Source: Paludibacter sp. 47-17
GTDB lineage: Bacteria; Bacteroidota; Bacteroidia; Bacteroidales; Paludibacteraceae
Direction: 5' to 3'
Length of the DNA stretch: 64,000 bases
NCBI GenBank assembly: GCA_001898935.1
Contig: MKVT01000019.1
Location: 1 to 64,000 of the forward strand
Under the pieces are notes generated by a model that saw nothing but the letters and a program-made list of their open reading frames with translations, did no database searches and was not told the DNA's origin. Shown piece after piece: positions 39,634-48,893 of this stretch. The position numbers and the translations under genes are program-made. The stretch's first letter is position 1; each line of letters begins with the position of its first letter.

Positions 39634-41205
39634 ATGAGAAAATTAAGTACTTTAACGCTGGTTTTCACCGCTCTCTTCCTACAAGCGCAAACCGGCAACA
39701 AGCTTCACGATCCGAATTTCTGGAGGGCCAATCCTTCGTTGAACGAAGTAAAACAAACCATTGCAGAAGGGAATAACCCGGTTGCTATGAACGCGATGGA
39801 TTTCGACGCCGTATCGTTGGCCATCAACAACAACGCTTCGGCCGAGGTGATTGCCCATTTATTACAACTGGAAGGCAATCCGGTTACCAAAACCACCAAT
39901 CATATGCGCACCTACCTGCATTGGGCATCGGCGCGGGGGAATGCGGCCGTTGTACAGCTATTGCTTGAAAAAGGATCGGATGTGGCAGCAGCCGATTCGC
40001 ATGGCGACAGTCCGCTGCAGTTCGCAGCCAATTTCGGCATGAACCAACCCGCCATTTTCGATCTCTACCTGAAAGCCGGGGTGGATTTAAAACAACGCAA
40101 CAAAAACGGAGCAACCTACATGATGTTGGGTATCCCTCACGACTCCACCTTTGCCCTCACCGATTACCTGTCCAGCAAAGGACTATCGCTTAACGACACC
40201 GACAACAGCGGGGCCACCCTGTTCGACTACGCTGCCCGTACCGGCAATATAGGTACGCTGAAAGCCTTGCGGACAAAGGGAGTGAAAGCCACCGGGAAAG
40301 CGTTACTGTTGGCAGCACAAGGTACCCGTCGCGCCGCCAACGGCGTGGAGGTTTTTAAGTATTTGCTCGAAGAAGTGAAACTGAAACCCACCGTTACCGA
40401 TGAAGAGGGAAACACCCTGCTTCATTTGGTAGCCCGGAAAGCCAATCAACTGCCGGTTGTCGATTACCTGATGGGCAAAGGACTGAATCCCAACACACCG
40501 AACAAAGAAGGAAGCAATATGCTGATAATGGCCGCAGGAGGCAGCGACAGCGAACTGATACATTTACTGTTGCATAAAACACCCGATGTCAATACGAAAA
40601 ACAGCAAAGGCGAATCGGCATTAACAACAGCGGTTAATTCGGGAAGTACCGAAATTGTGCGGATGCTGCTCGGACACAAGGCCGATGTTCAGGTGCGCGA
40701 TGTGAAAGGCAATCACCTGGGATATTATCTGGTACAATCGTACCGGCCGGCGCGGGGAACAGCACCGGGCAATGCAAGGCCAGCTCCGGCAGCCACAACA
40801 ACTTCGGCCAACCGACCGGCTCCTGCTTCGGCCAACCGGACTCCCAACATTCCTTCCGACGACTTTACCGAAAAAATGAAACTGCTGATTTCCAGCGGCC
40901 TCAACATTACCCAGCCGATGGCCGACAAAAGCACCTTGTATCATATCGCCGCTCAAAAGGAAGATATCGAACTGTTTCGCAAGCTCAGCACCCTGACCAT
41001 CGACATCAATGCCAAAAACTCGGAAGAAATGACCGTATTGCATAAAATTGCGCTCACGGCCCACAACGATCAGTTACTGAAATACCTGATCGAAAAAGGA
41101 GCCGATAAATCCATCACCACCGAATTTGGCGAAACGGCCTACGATCTGGCAGCTGCCAACGAATATTTAATCAACGCAAAAACCGATATTACATTTTTGA
41201 AATAA
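39634..41205 (+). CDS. Exported ankyrin-repeat protein
   Basis: 523 residues with a signal peptide (1-18, ending near LQAQ). From about residue 50 it has many ankyrin repeats ('NHMRTYLHWASARGNAAVVQLLLEKGSDVAAADSHGDSPLQFAA', 'ATLFDYAARTGNIGTLKALRTKG', 'SALTTAVNSGSTEIVRMLLGHKADVQVRD'), broken by a Pro/Ala/Thr-rich linker at about 372-405. It is presumably periplasmic and a binding partner for other proteins. The DUF2271 gene begins 1 base after its stop. Exported ankyrin proteins next to TonB receptors, DUF2271 and PepSY proteins suggest an accessory role in metal or haem uptake; no direct function is known to me. Confidence 0.8.
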   Translation: MRKLSTLTLVFTALFLQAQTGNKLHDPNFWRANPSLNEVKQTIAEGNNPVAMNAMDFDAVSLAINNNASAEVIAHLLQLEGNPVTKTTNHMRTYLHWASARGNAAVVQLLLEKGSDVAAADSHGDSPLQFAANFGMNQPAIFDLYLKAGVDLKQRNKNGATYMMLGIPHDSTFALTDYLSSKGLSLNDTDNSGATLFDYAARTGNIGTLKALRTKGVKATGKALLLAAQGTRRAANGVEVFKYLLEEVKLKPTVTDEEGNTLLHLVARKANQLPVVDYLMGKGLNPNTPNKEGSNMLIMAAGGSDSELIHLLLHKTPDVNTKNSKGESALTTAVNSGSTEIVRMLLGHKADVQVRDVKGNHLGYYLVQSYRPARGTAPGNARPAPAATTTSANRPAPASANRTPNIPSDDFTEKMKLLISSGLNITQPMADKSTLYHIAAQKEDIELFRKLSTLTIDINAKNSEEMTVLHKIALTAHNDQLLKYLIEKGADKSITTEFGETAYDLAAANEYLINAKTDITFLK

Positions 41206-41206
41206 T

Positions 41207-41674
41207 ATGAAATCTTTTAAAATAGCTTTTTTCCTTTTAGTTGCAAGCACTACGCTCACGGCCAACACTTACCGGTGCATGATACAAATGAATGCCTACA
41301 AAGGCGAAAGTGCCTACGTGGTAGCATCGCTTATCAATCCGCAGGGCAAGTACGAACGTACCCTGGCCATACTGGGTCCCGATAAAAAATGGTGGGACAG
41401 TCTCACCGAATGGTACAAAGCCCAGCAGGTGAAAGCTGAAAAACTCGATGCTATTTCGGGCGCCTCCATCAAAGGTGGCGACCGTCGCATTATCAGCTTT
41501 ACCATCGACGACAAAATAATGAACAAAGGCTATAAACTGCGTTTCGAATCGTCGGTAGAAGACCAGAAGTACGTGGTAGATGATGTGGAAATCCCGCTTA
41601 CGACGGCTCAGCTCACCACAAAAGCCAATGGAAAAACCTATATTAAACTGGTCAAAATCAACAAAGCTAATTAG
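41207..41674 (+). CDS. DUF2271-family periplasmic protein
   Basis: 155 residues with a signal peptide (1-19). 'RCMIQMNAYKGESAYVVASLINPQGKYERTLAILGPDKKWWDSLTEWYKAQ' and 'DAISGASIKGGDRRIISFTIDDK' fit the small periplasmic DUF2271 family, which is often found beside PepSY-domain membrane proteins. It starts 1 base after the ankyrin gene stop. The last base of its stop codon is the first base of a 45-bp repeat array. Confidence 0.75.
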   Translation: MKSFKIAFFLLVASTTLTANTYRCMIQMNAYKGESAYVVASLINPQGKYERTLAILGPDKKWWDSLTEWYKAQQVKAEKLDAISGASIKGGDRRIISFTIDDKIMNKGYKLRFESSVEDQKYVVDDVEIPLTTAQLTTKANGKTYIKLVKINKAN

Positions 41675-41912
41675 CGAAGCGTTCCCATTAGGCGCCAGCG
41701 GAGCGCGCCGTACAATCAGCGAAGCGTATCCATTAGGCGCCAGCGGAGCGCGCCGTACAATCAGCGAAGCGTTCCCATTAGGCGCCAGCGGAGCGCGCCG
41801 TACAATCGCGAAGCGATTCCATTAGGCGCCAGCGGAGCGCGCCGTACAATCGCGAAGCGTTCCCATTAAGCGCCAGCGGAGCGCGCCGTACAATCAGCGA
41901 AGCGTACCCATT
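41674..41912. repeat. Tandem array of five 44-45 bp units plus a 16-bp partial unit
   Basis: Units are 41674-41718, 41719-41763, 41764-41807, 41808-41851 and 41852-41896, then 16 bases (41897-41912) of a sixth unit, directly followed by the ATG at 41913. Units differ at a few bases, mainly after GCGAAGCG. Each starts with GCGAAGC, a sequence known to form a very stable mini-hairpin, and contains GGCGC...GCGCC inverted arms. There are no spacers, so it is not a CRISPR array. The array exactly fills the gap between two genes of one operon. Confidence 0.95.
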
Positions 41913-43511
41913 ATGTTAAAAACCTCCTGGCGGCTGGCGCACCTTGCACTTGCCGTCGTTACATTTATATCCCTCTTCATCGCATCGCTCACCGGAGTGG
42001 TGCTGGCGTTGCATGCGGTAAACGAACGCTCGGCAGCTACCCGCGAAACCATGCCCGGCGATTCGCTCGACAAACCCATCACACCGGAAGAATTAAGCCA
42101 GGCAACATTCGCCAATCTCGCCGAATACCTGTCTTTTTTAAAATCCAAGCACCCGGGACTTACTGCCGTCGACATCAACAAGTACGATCAGGTAATTATC
42201 GAAACCACCGACGAATCATTGAACCAGCAGCGATTCATGATTCATCCTGCAGACGGACGCATCCTTAGCTCCGAACGCATCGACCCACCCTTCATTCAAT
42301 GGAACCTATCGCTTCACCGCTCGCTCTTTCTCCACGAAACCGGTCGGTTCATCGTCGGAATCGTCTCCTTTTTATTCATCATCATCATTATTTCCGGAGT
42401 ATTATTGATCCTGAAGCGTCAGAAAAAACTGCGGAAATTCTTCCGGAAGCCCAAAGGCGGAAGCCGTACGGCTAAGTGGCATGTGCGACTCGGACAACTC
42501 TTTTTCATCCCGTTGTTGATTACTGCGCTTACAGGCACTTATCTGTTCATGCAGCGCTTCCAGCTATTACCCGAAAAACCGGCTGTAACCACTTCCTACC
42601 TTGCGGGAACCGGCGGTCACCAAACGGGAACCGGCGATCTGCAGGACGGCCTCACAGAACAGCTTCCGGAATCCACAACCGAAAAACGACAATTGGCCGG
42701 TTTTCCCGCTCTGCAGACCATTAAAGTCGATCAACTGAAACGTGCGGTATTCCCCTTCTTCGACGATCCCGAAGAATATTACACCCTGCAACTCGCCGAT
42801 CGCGAGCTGGTGATTCACCCATACAGCGGAACCCTGGTAGAAGAAACGCGCTACCCGTTTCACGCCCTGCTCGGACAACTCAGTTCCGAACTGCACACTG
42901 GTTCGGGCAACAGCATCTGGGCCATCCTATTAGCCCTTGCCTCCCTGAGCATCATCGGTTTCATGCTTACCGGCTTTGCCATTACCTATCAACGCCTTTT
43001 CAAGCGCCGGAAAAACCAGGCGAAACCGGCTGAGGCCGAAATCGTGATTCTTACCGGAACCGAAAACGGCAGCACACGCCGCTTTGCCGAAGCCATCCAC
43101 CAACAGCTCGCCGCCGGAGGATTCAAAGTGTATTCCGACGACATGAGCCGTTACACCACCTTTCCGGCCGCGCGCCACCTCCTCCTCTTCACCTGTACCT
43201 ATGGCGAAGGCGAAGCACCGTCGAGCGCCCACCGCTTCGAAAAACGACTCGTCAACCATCCTCAGGAACACGCCGTCTCATTTTCGGTGATTGGTTTCGG
43301 CTCCCGCCACTACCCCGATTACTGCGCCTTTGCCTTCCGCACCCACGAACTTCTCAACCGGCAATCCTGGGCCCGGCCGGCAATCGCCGTACATACCGTG
43401 AACAAACGCTCCGCTTCGGAATTTGCCAACTGGGCCGCCGCGTGGAGCGAAGCAAGCGGGATCAGACTGGAAAGTTCGCAGGAGAGCTATAAGTTCAGGA
43501 AAACCCGTTAA
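41913..43511 (+). CDS. PepSY membrane protein fused to flavodoxin (putative ferric/haem reductase)
   Basis: 532 residues. Membrane segments at about 8-33, 150-172, 193-212 and 328-352. Between the first two lies a periplasmic PepSY-type domain ('FANLAEYLSFLKSKHPGLTAVDIN'). Histidines at the membrane edges ('WRLAHLALAV', 'LHRSLFLHETGRF', 'WHVRLGQLFF', 'SSELHTGSG') could hold haem. Residues about 374-525 are a flavodoxin domain ('ILTGTENGSTRRFAEAI', 'TYGEGEAPSSA', 'VIGFGSRHYPDYCAF') like the FMN domain of sulfite or P450 reductases. The arrangement suggests electron transfer across the inner membrane to reduce siderophore iron or haem. It resembles XusC (PepSY) with an added flavodoxin. The start lies immediately after the repeat array. 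Confidence 0.85.
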   Translation: MLKTSWRLAHLALAVVTFISLFIASLTGVVLALHAVNERSAATRETMPGDSLDKPITPEELSQATFANLAEYLSFLKSKHPGLTAVDINKYDQVIIETTDESLNQQRFMIHPADGRILSSERIDPPFIQWNLSLHRSLFLHETGRFIVGIVSFLFIIIIISGVLLILKRQKKLRKFFRKPKGGSRTAKWHVRLGQLFFIPLLITALTGTYLFMQRFQLLPEKPAVTTSYLAGTGGHQTGTGDLQDGLTEQLPESTTEKRQLAGFPALQTIKVDQLKRAVFPFFDDPEEYYTLQLADRELVIHPYSGTLVEETRYPFHALLGQLSSELHTGSGNSIWAILLALASLSIIGFMLTGFAITYQRLFKRRKNQAKPAEAEIVILTGTENGSTRRFAEAIHQQLAAGGFKVYSDDMSRYTTFPAARHLLLFTCTYGEGEAPSSAHRFEKRLVNHPQEHAVSFSVIGFGSRHYPDYCAFAFRTHELLNRQSWARPAIAVHTVNKRSASEFANWAAAWSEASGIRLESSQESYKFRKTR

Positions 43512-43723
43512 AGGAGCCTCGCACACAAAATTTTCCCGATTTCAAGGAAGGACGGCAACCCTCTTTTCTCGTCGATCGGCACGAGCAGTTCTACATCCGG
43601 AATTGCCGGAATGAGCAGTACTATTATCCGGCTCTACCAAAAGCGCCCGATGATTTATTTCAGGTTTGACGCCCGGACGGAAATCGCCGGCGATGTTATT
43701 TTTTTGCTAAATATCAAACTTGC

Positions 43724-43766
43724 TTTTCGGAGAAACTATAAAAAGTTGTAAGTTTGCAGCAAACTT
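43724..43766 (+). promoter_or_regulatory. Promoter with palindrome before the second ECF sigma gene
   Basis: TAAGTTTGC at 43749-43757 matches the TAnnTTTGC -7 box exactly. The -33 position has only a weak TTTT (43724-43727). The -7 box lies inside a 17-bp palindrome, AAGTTTGC-A-GCAAACTT (43750-43766). The ATG at 43773 is only 15 bases after the box, so the transcript would have almost no leader. Confidence 0.55.
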
Positions 43767-43772
43767 TTTATA

Positions 43773-44354
43773 ATGTCGGGGTTTCTCACACTTGAACAAC
43801 AGTATATTCACGAACTGAACAGAGGATCGTATCGTGCTTTCGACGCACTGTACACCCTGTATGCGCGAAGGTTGTATGCTTTTGCCCTGAAAATGACAAA
43901 ATCGCCGGCCGATGCCCGCGAGATTGTGCAGGATACTTTTGTACGTTTGTGGCAAAACCGCGAGAATGTGCTACCCGAAGAGTCGTTTCAAGCTTACCTT
44001 TTTACCATCGCCAGGAATGCCATTTTCAACAAAATGCGCAGCCTGATCAATTCACCCGTATTTGTCGATTATATCGATTACATGAATGAAGCAGCGGTTT
44101 CGGAAGACACGACTACTTCCACCCTCGAATTCGATGAATTCCGCCGCAAACTCGAAGCGGCCAAAAAATCGCTTTCCGATACACAGCTGAAGGTTTTTGA
44201 GCTCAGCAAGGAATGGGCGCTTTCACATGCCGAAATTGCCGGCCGGCTCAATCTGAGCGAGCAAACCGTAAAAAACCAGCTTTCGATTGCACTGAAAATC
44301 CTCCGAAAAAAGCTGTCCGACAGTGCCGGAATGTTTGCTCTTTTCTTTCTGTAA
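43773..44354 (+). CDS. ECF RNA polymerase sigma factor (Bacteroidota PUL type)
   Basis: 193 residues. Region 2 lies at about 15-85 ('FDALYTLYARRLYAFALKMTKSPADAREIVQDTFVRLWQNR') and region 4 at about 130-185 ('LSDTQLKVFELSKEWALSHAEIAGRLNLSEQTVKNQLSIALKILRKKL'). It is followed after 123 bases by its FecR partner gene. It should activate the SusCD operon at 45510 onward. Confidence 0.92.
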   Translation: MSGFLTLEQQYIHELNRGSYRAFDALYTLYARRLYAFALKMTKSPADAREIVQDTFVRLWQNRENVLPEESFQAYLFTIARNAIFNKMRSLINSPVFVDYIDYMNEAAVSEDTTTSTLEFDEFRRKLEAAKKSLSDTQLKVFELSKEWALSHAEIAGRLNLSEQTVKNQLSIALKILRKKLSDSAGMFALFFL

Positions 44355-44392
44355 CACCCCAACTTATTCCTGAAATTCGCTTTTTCGTTGCT

Positions 44393-44432
44393 TTTAATTT
44401 TAAAAATATGTTTTACAACATATAAAATTAAA
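44393..44432. promoter_or_regulatory. AT-rich imperfect inverted repeat between sigma and fecR-like genes
   Basis: TTTAATTTTA...TATGTT pairs with AACATATAAAATTAAA, with a few unpaired A residues in the left arm. It may be a weak terminator or operator before the FecR gene. No other signal is clear in the 123-base gap. Confidence 0.4.
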
Positions 44433-44477
44433 GGTACGTTTCCAATGTCTCAGTGTATAACTAAATAGAAGTATAGT

Positions 44478-45485
44478 ATGAAAACTAAAAAAATGACCGA
44501 TTTAGTAACAAAATATTACGAGAACCAGCTTTCGGCGGATGAACTTTCGGCGCTGAAGGAAAGTATTAATGCGGCATCGGACGAAGAGCTCGAAAAAACC
44601 CTGAGTGCACTGTGGCAACAGGAAACAGGGAACTTTGCCGACGAAGACACAATTCTCGGAATCAAGCAGGACATCGACCGGTTGAACGCGCGGCAAAAAT
44701 GGCAGCGCAGGAAGCTGATGCGTATCTTATCCAGAGCTGCGGCCATCATTGCCGTACCCCTGATTGCTGCGTTCACCATCAACCTGCTCGACCGGCTTCC
44801 CGCACCTGCGGCCAGCGATATGATAGTGGCGGTTGGTCCGGGCGAAAAAGTGAATATTGTATTACCCGACGGTACCCGGGTAAAATTAAACTCCGAAACC
44901 ACCCTGAACTACAGCATCAACGATTTCAACCGCAAATCGCGCGAGATCGATCTCAGGGGAGAAGCCTATTTCGAAGTGGCCCGCAACGAACGGAAGCCAT
45001 TTATAATCAAAACCAACTCGCTCGATGTGAAGGTATTAGGCACGGTCTTCAACCTGCAGGCGCGGGAGGACGAGCTCACCACCGAAATCGATTTGCTGGA
45101 AGGCGAAGTGGCACTGACTTCTACCACCACCCACCAGCAGGTACGATTGTATGCCAGCCAGCGGGCGGTGCTCGACAAAAGCACCGGTTCCATACGGATT
45201 ATTAAAAATGCTCCGCCAGTGGGCGCTGCCTGGGTAAAAGGGGAACTGGTATTCCACGCAACCCCGGTACGCAATGTATTTAAGGCCATCGAACGCAATT
45301 ACGGAGTAAGCATTCATTTGGATAAGGAAGATACTATTGACAACGACCTGTTTACCGGCCGATTCTCGACAGGCAATCTGAATGAAACGCTCGATATACT
45401 GAAAATGCACTATCGTTTCAATTATCAGATTAAAGGGAATGAAGTGGCCATCAGTAATTTCCGGCTGAATCAACGTAAAAATTAA
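44478..45485 (+). CDS. FecR-family anti-sigma factor
   Basis: 335 residues: cytoplasmic part 1-80, membrane segment at about 84-108 ('AAAIIAVPLIAAFTINLL'), periplasmic FecR domain ('EKVNIVLPDGTRVKLNSETTLNYS', 'REIDLRGEAYFEVARNERKPFIIKT') and a DUF4974-like end ('ELVFHATPVRNVFKAIERNYGV'). It pairs with the sigma factor upstream and the STN-containing SusC encoded 24 bases downstream. Unlike the first locus, no terminator separates FecR from SusC, so they can be one transcript. Confidence 0.92.
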   Translation: MKTKKMTDLVTKYYENQLSADELSALKESINAASDEELEKTLSALWQQETGNFADEDTILGIKQDIDRLNARQKWQRRKLMRILSRAAAIIAVPLIAAFTINLLDRLPAPAASDMIVAVGPGEKVNIVLPDGTRVKLNSETTLNYSINDFNRKSREIDLRGEAYFEVARNERKPFIIKTNSLDVKVLGTVFNLQAREDELTTEIDLLEGEVALTSTTTHQQVRLYASQRAVLDKSTGSIRIIKNAPPVGAAWVKGELVFHATPVRNVFKAIERNYGVSIHLDKEDTIDNDLFTGRFSTGNLNETLDILKMHYRFNYQIKGNEVAISNFRLNQRKN

Positions 45486-45509
45486 TACTTCATAAAACAC
45501 GAATCGAAT

Positions 45510-48500
45510 ATGAGTTACAAAGGAAACGGACTGTTGTTGATTATTTGTTTGCTGTTCCTGATCGTACAGGGCAGCAGGGCGCAGACCAGAACCATCAGCG
45601 TGGATGTTAAAAACGCCAGTCTGGAGCAAGTATTGAGCCTGATCGAAAAGCAATCGGACTATAAAATATCGTACCGCAACAGCATTCTGGACCGGAGCCC
45701 GGATATCACCCTGAAACGCGAAAATGTGGCGGTGGAAGAACTGTTACAGACGATACTCACACCCAAGGGATTAAAATACAATATCGCAGCCGGCAATTCC
45801 ATCGTGATTACCCGCGACGACGCTTCGCTCCGCCAATCGGCACCTGTCGGCCGGCGCATCACCGGACTCGTTACCGATGACAAAGGAGTACCTGCCATAG
45901 GAGCCAATATTTCGGTCAAAGGATCTACTACCGGAACAGTAACCGATATCGACGGTAAATTTGAACTGGAAGCTCCTTCTAATGCTTCGCTTGTGGTGAG
46001 CTACATCGGTTATTATACCGAAACCCTCGAAATCCGCGATCGCTCTCACATAGCCGTTCGGCTCCGTGAAGATACACGTCTGCTCGATGAGGTAGTAGTG
46101 GTGGGTTATGGTACACAGAAAAAAGTAAACCTCACCGGCTCGGTGGCCATGATTACTGCCGATGAACTTAATTCGAGGCCGGTATCGAGTGTAAGCAGCG
46201 GTCTGCAGGGACTCCTGTCGGGTGTTACGGTGGTGAATGCAACCGGCCAGCCCGGAGCCAACAGCACCAGTATCCGGATTCGCGGGTTGGGAACCATCGG
46301 TAATGCCAATCCGCTGATTCTGGTCGATGGTGTCGAAGGTGATATGAATAACCTGAACCCCGAAGACATTCAGAGCGTATCGGTACTGAAGGACGCTGCC
46401 TCTGCTTCGATCTATGGCGCCCGTGCGGCTAACGGCGTCATTCTGGTTACCACTAAAAAACTGAACACCAAGGATCAGGCCCCCACCATTTCGTTGAATG
46501 CTTATTATGGTTCGCAAACGCCTACCCGGTTGCCACGTATGGCCGACGCCCTCGAATTTATGACGCTCGACAACGAAGCGCGTACCAATGTAGGAACGGG
46601 TATTGCCTGGATGGATTACCACTTCAATCACGTACAGAACGGAACAGCTCCGAACTATTTCGGCAATACCGACTGGATCTCGGCGGTACTGAGCAGCAAC
46701 GCCCCGCAGCAAAACTACGCGGTAAACGTAAATGGGAACCTGGGACGGTCGGGTTATTTAATGTCGTACCGTTATTTCGATCAGGCCGGACTTACAGTAG
46801 GAAATTCAACCGGCGAAGAGCGCCATAACCTTCGTTTCAAAGTCGACTCGCGCCTGCTCGACAAAGTCGAAATCAGTTCCAACATCGGCTATACGATGCG
46901 TAATGTAGTATCGCCCGTGGGTTCGCTTACCAGTGGTGGCGGCGCCATTTATACGGCCATGCGTATTGCTCCCAACGTCCCGGTTTATTACACCGATGGC
47001 TCGTGGGCCTACGGAGGTGGCAATACCAATCCGGTGGCTATCCTGTACGACGGAGGCACCACAACCCTCGATGCCGACGAGATGTCGTTGATGAGTACGG
47101 CAAAGATCGAGTTACTAAAAGGCTGGGATCTGTCGGCCACCTACAGCATGGTGAACCGCAATTCCCTGGCGGAGGTATTACGCAAATCGATTCCTTTTGT
47201 GAATCCCGAAACGCCCGAAAGTCCCGTCTACATCTTTAACAATCCCAACAGTCTGAATCTCACCGACGTGCGTCAACGGCAGCAAACCCTGATCGTACAA
47301 TCCAATTTCGATCTGAATTTCGGGAAACACACCCTTTCAGGAGTAGGCGGCTTCTCGCAGGAGTGGTCGGTGTTCCGTAGTTTTGAAGCTTCGCGGATCA
47401 ACCTCATTACCGAGCTGAATCCGACCCTTAACCTGGGATCGAAGGAAGGTATGAGTAATACCGGAAGCGCTTCTCAATGGGCCATCCGTTCAGGCTTTGG
47501 CCGGTTGAATTACAATTACGACGAACGATACCTGGTCGAGTTTAACCTGCGTTACGATCTGTCGTCGCGCTTTCATCGTTCCAACCGGGGAGGACTTTTT
47601 CCCTCTTTTTCGGGAGCATGGCGGATTACCGAAGAAGAATTCATGAAGTTCTCGAGGGATATCTTTGATAATATAAAAGTGCGTATGTCGTGGGGGATGC
47701 TGGGTAACCAATACGTGGGTTCTACCGACTATCCTTATTTATCGGTACTCAACGAAATCACCGGTTTGCCCGCTATCGGCACACTGGGTACTACGGGATA
47801 TACACAAACTACCCTTGCCAACCCTCTCCTCACCTGGGAGAAAATCGACATGCTCGACGTAGGCATCGACTTCACCTTGCTCAAAAACCGCCTGAACATC
47901 ACTTTTGACGTGTACAACAAAAACACGAACGGAATACTGTTGCAGCTCAACTATCCCAGCCAGATCGGCGCCCGCCCGTCGGAGCAAAACGTAGGTTCGG
48001 TGAATAACCGCGGTTGGGAAACCGACATCAGCTGGCGCGATAAGATCGGAAAACTGCGTTACGGCGTGTCGTTCAATCTCTCGGATGTAAAGAATAAAAT
48101 TACCGATCTGGGAGAGACTTCACCCGATTTAAGCTCGTACCAGATCCGGCAGGTAGGATTCCCTATCGATGCTTTCTACGGTTATATTGCTGAAGGGCTG
48201 ATGACACCCGACGATTTTAAGGTATATGATGCGGATGAAAATAAATATTACAGTCCGAAAGTGCCCGTAGTAATGGGCCCCGATTACCAGCCCGGAGATA
48301 TCAAATACCGCGACATCAGCGGTCCGAACAACGAGCCCGACGGACGCATTTCGCCCGAATACGACCGGGTAGTGCTGGGGAGTGCTATTCCACGTTACAC
48401 CTACAGTCTGAAAGCCGATCTGGCCTACAACGACATTGACTTCTCGTTTGCGTTGCAGGGAGTGGGACAAGCCAATGGTTACCTGACCGGCTCGGCGCGT

Positions 48501-48875
48501 CATGCTTTTCAGGATATGGCGGCTTATCCTCAAAAGATTCACCTGGAACGCTATAGTGCCGCAAATCCCGATCCGGATGCAAGCTATCCCCGGTTGACCT
48601 ACAATACCGATTTCAATCAGTCGACCTTTTCGACCTACTGGATGGAAGATGCTTCTTATCTGCGGTTGAAAAATGTGCAGATCGGTTACACCTTACCGGC
48701 GGAATGGACCCGGAAAGCCCGGATCGAAAAGTGCCGCTTTTACGCGTCGGGCGACAACCTGCTTACCCTGAGCAATTTCTTCTACGCCTACGATCCCGAA
48801 ACGCCTATTTCGCGGGGCGGATATTATCCACAGATAAAAACCTTCGTGGTAGGAGTAAACCTTACATTTCAATAA
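45510..48875 (+). CDS. SusC/RagA-type TonB-dependent transporter with STN signalling domain
   Basis: 1121 residues with a signal peptide ending near SRAQ. The STN domain is at about 30-95 ('ISVDVKNASLEQVLSLIEKQ', 'YKISYRNSIL'), the regulatory domain at about 116-192 ('ITGLVTDDKGVPAIGANISVKG'), the plug begins 'DEVVVVGYG' near 193, and the barrel ends in 'FVVGVNLTFQ'. It is the outer-membrane channel and the sensor for the FecR/sigma pair. The cargo is not known; the locus has EEP enzymes rather than glycoside hydrolases. Confidence 0.95.
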   Translation: MSYKGNGLLLIICLLFLIVQGSRAQTRTISVDVKNASLEQVLSLIEKQSDYKISYRNSILDRSPDITLKRENVAVEELLQTILTPKGLKYNIAAGNSIVITRDDASLRQSAPVGRRITGLVTDDKGVPAIGANISVKGSTTGTVTDIDGKFELEAPSNASLVVSYIGYYTETLEIRDRSHIAVRLREDTRLLDEVVVVGYGTQKKVNLTGSVAMITADELNSRPVSSVSSGLQGLLSGVTVVNATGQPGANSTSIRIRGLGTIGNANPLILVDGVEGDMNNLNPEDIQSVSVLKDAASASIYGARAANGVILVTTKKLNTKDQAPTISLNAYYGSQTPTRLPRMADALEFMTLDNEARTNVGTGIAWMDYHFNHVQNGTAPNYFGNTDWISAVLSSNAPQQNYAVNVNGNLGRSGYLMSYRYFDQAGLTVGNSTGEERHNLRFKVDSRLLDKVEISSNIGYTMRNVVSPVGSLTSGGGAIYTAMRIAPNVPVYYTDGSWAYGGGNTNPVAILYDGGTTTLDADEMSLMSTAKIELLKGWDLSATYSMVNRNSLAEVLRKSIPFVNPETPESPVYIFNNPNSLNLTDVRQRQQTLIVQSNFDLNFGKHTLSGVGGFSQEWSVFRSFEASRINLITELNPTLNLGSKEGMSNTGSASQWAIRSGFGRLNYNYDERYLVEFNLRYDLSSRFHRSNRGGLFPSFSGAWRITEEEFMKFSRDIFDNIKVRMSWGMLGNQYVGSTDYPYLSVLNEITGLPAIGTLGTTGYTQTTLANPLLTWEKIDMLDVGIDFTLLKNRLNITFDVYNKNTNGILLQLNYPSQIGARPSEQNVGSVNNRGWETDISWRDKIGKLRYGVSFNLSDVKNKITDLGETSPDLSSYQIRQVGFPIDAFYGYIAEGLMTPDDFKVYDADENKYYSPKVPVVMGPDYQPGDIKYRDISGPNNEPDGRISPEYDRVVLGSAIPRYTYSLKADLAYNDIDFSFALQGVGQANGYLTGSARHAFQDMAAYPQKIHLERYSAANPDPDASYPRLTYNTDFNQSTFSTYWMEDASYLRLKNVQIGYTLPAEWTRKARIEKCRFYASGDNLLTLSNFFYAYDPETPISRGGYYPQIKTFVVGVNLTFQ

Positions 48876-48893
48876 TCAGACAAACAAATTGGT

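Noticed and set aside
41580-41825. Open frame through the repeat array giving a repeated 15-residue peptide
   Set aside because: Units of 44 bases break the frame, the frame starts inside the DUF2271 gene in another phase, and there is no plausible protein family.
41674-41912. CRISPR array
   Set aside because: The units are directly adjacent with no unique spacers, and no cas genes are present.
43512-43748. Small gene between the PepSY-flavodoxin and ECF sigma genes
   Set aside because: No frame with a credible start and protein-like composition; only the promoter region at its right end can be supported.
45771-46712. 313-residue frame on the - strand
   Set aside because: Antisense to the second SusC gene, which is a certain gene.
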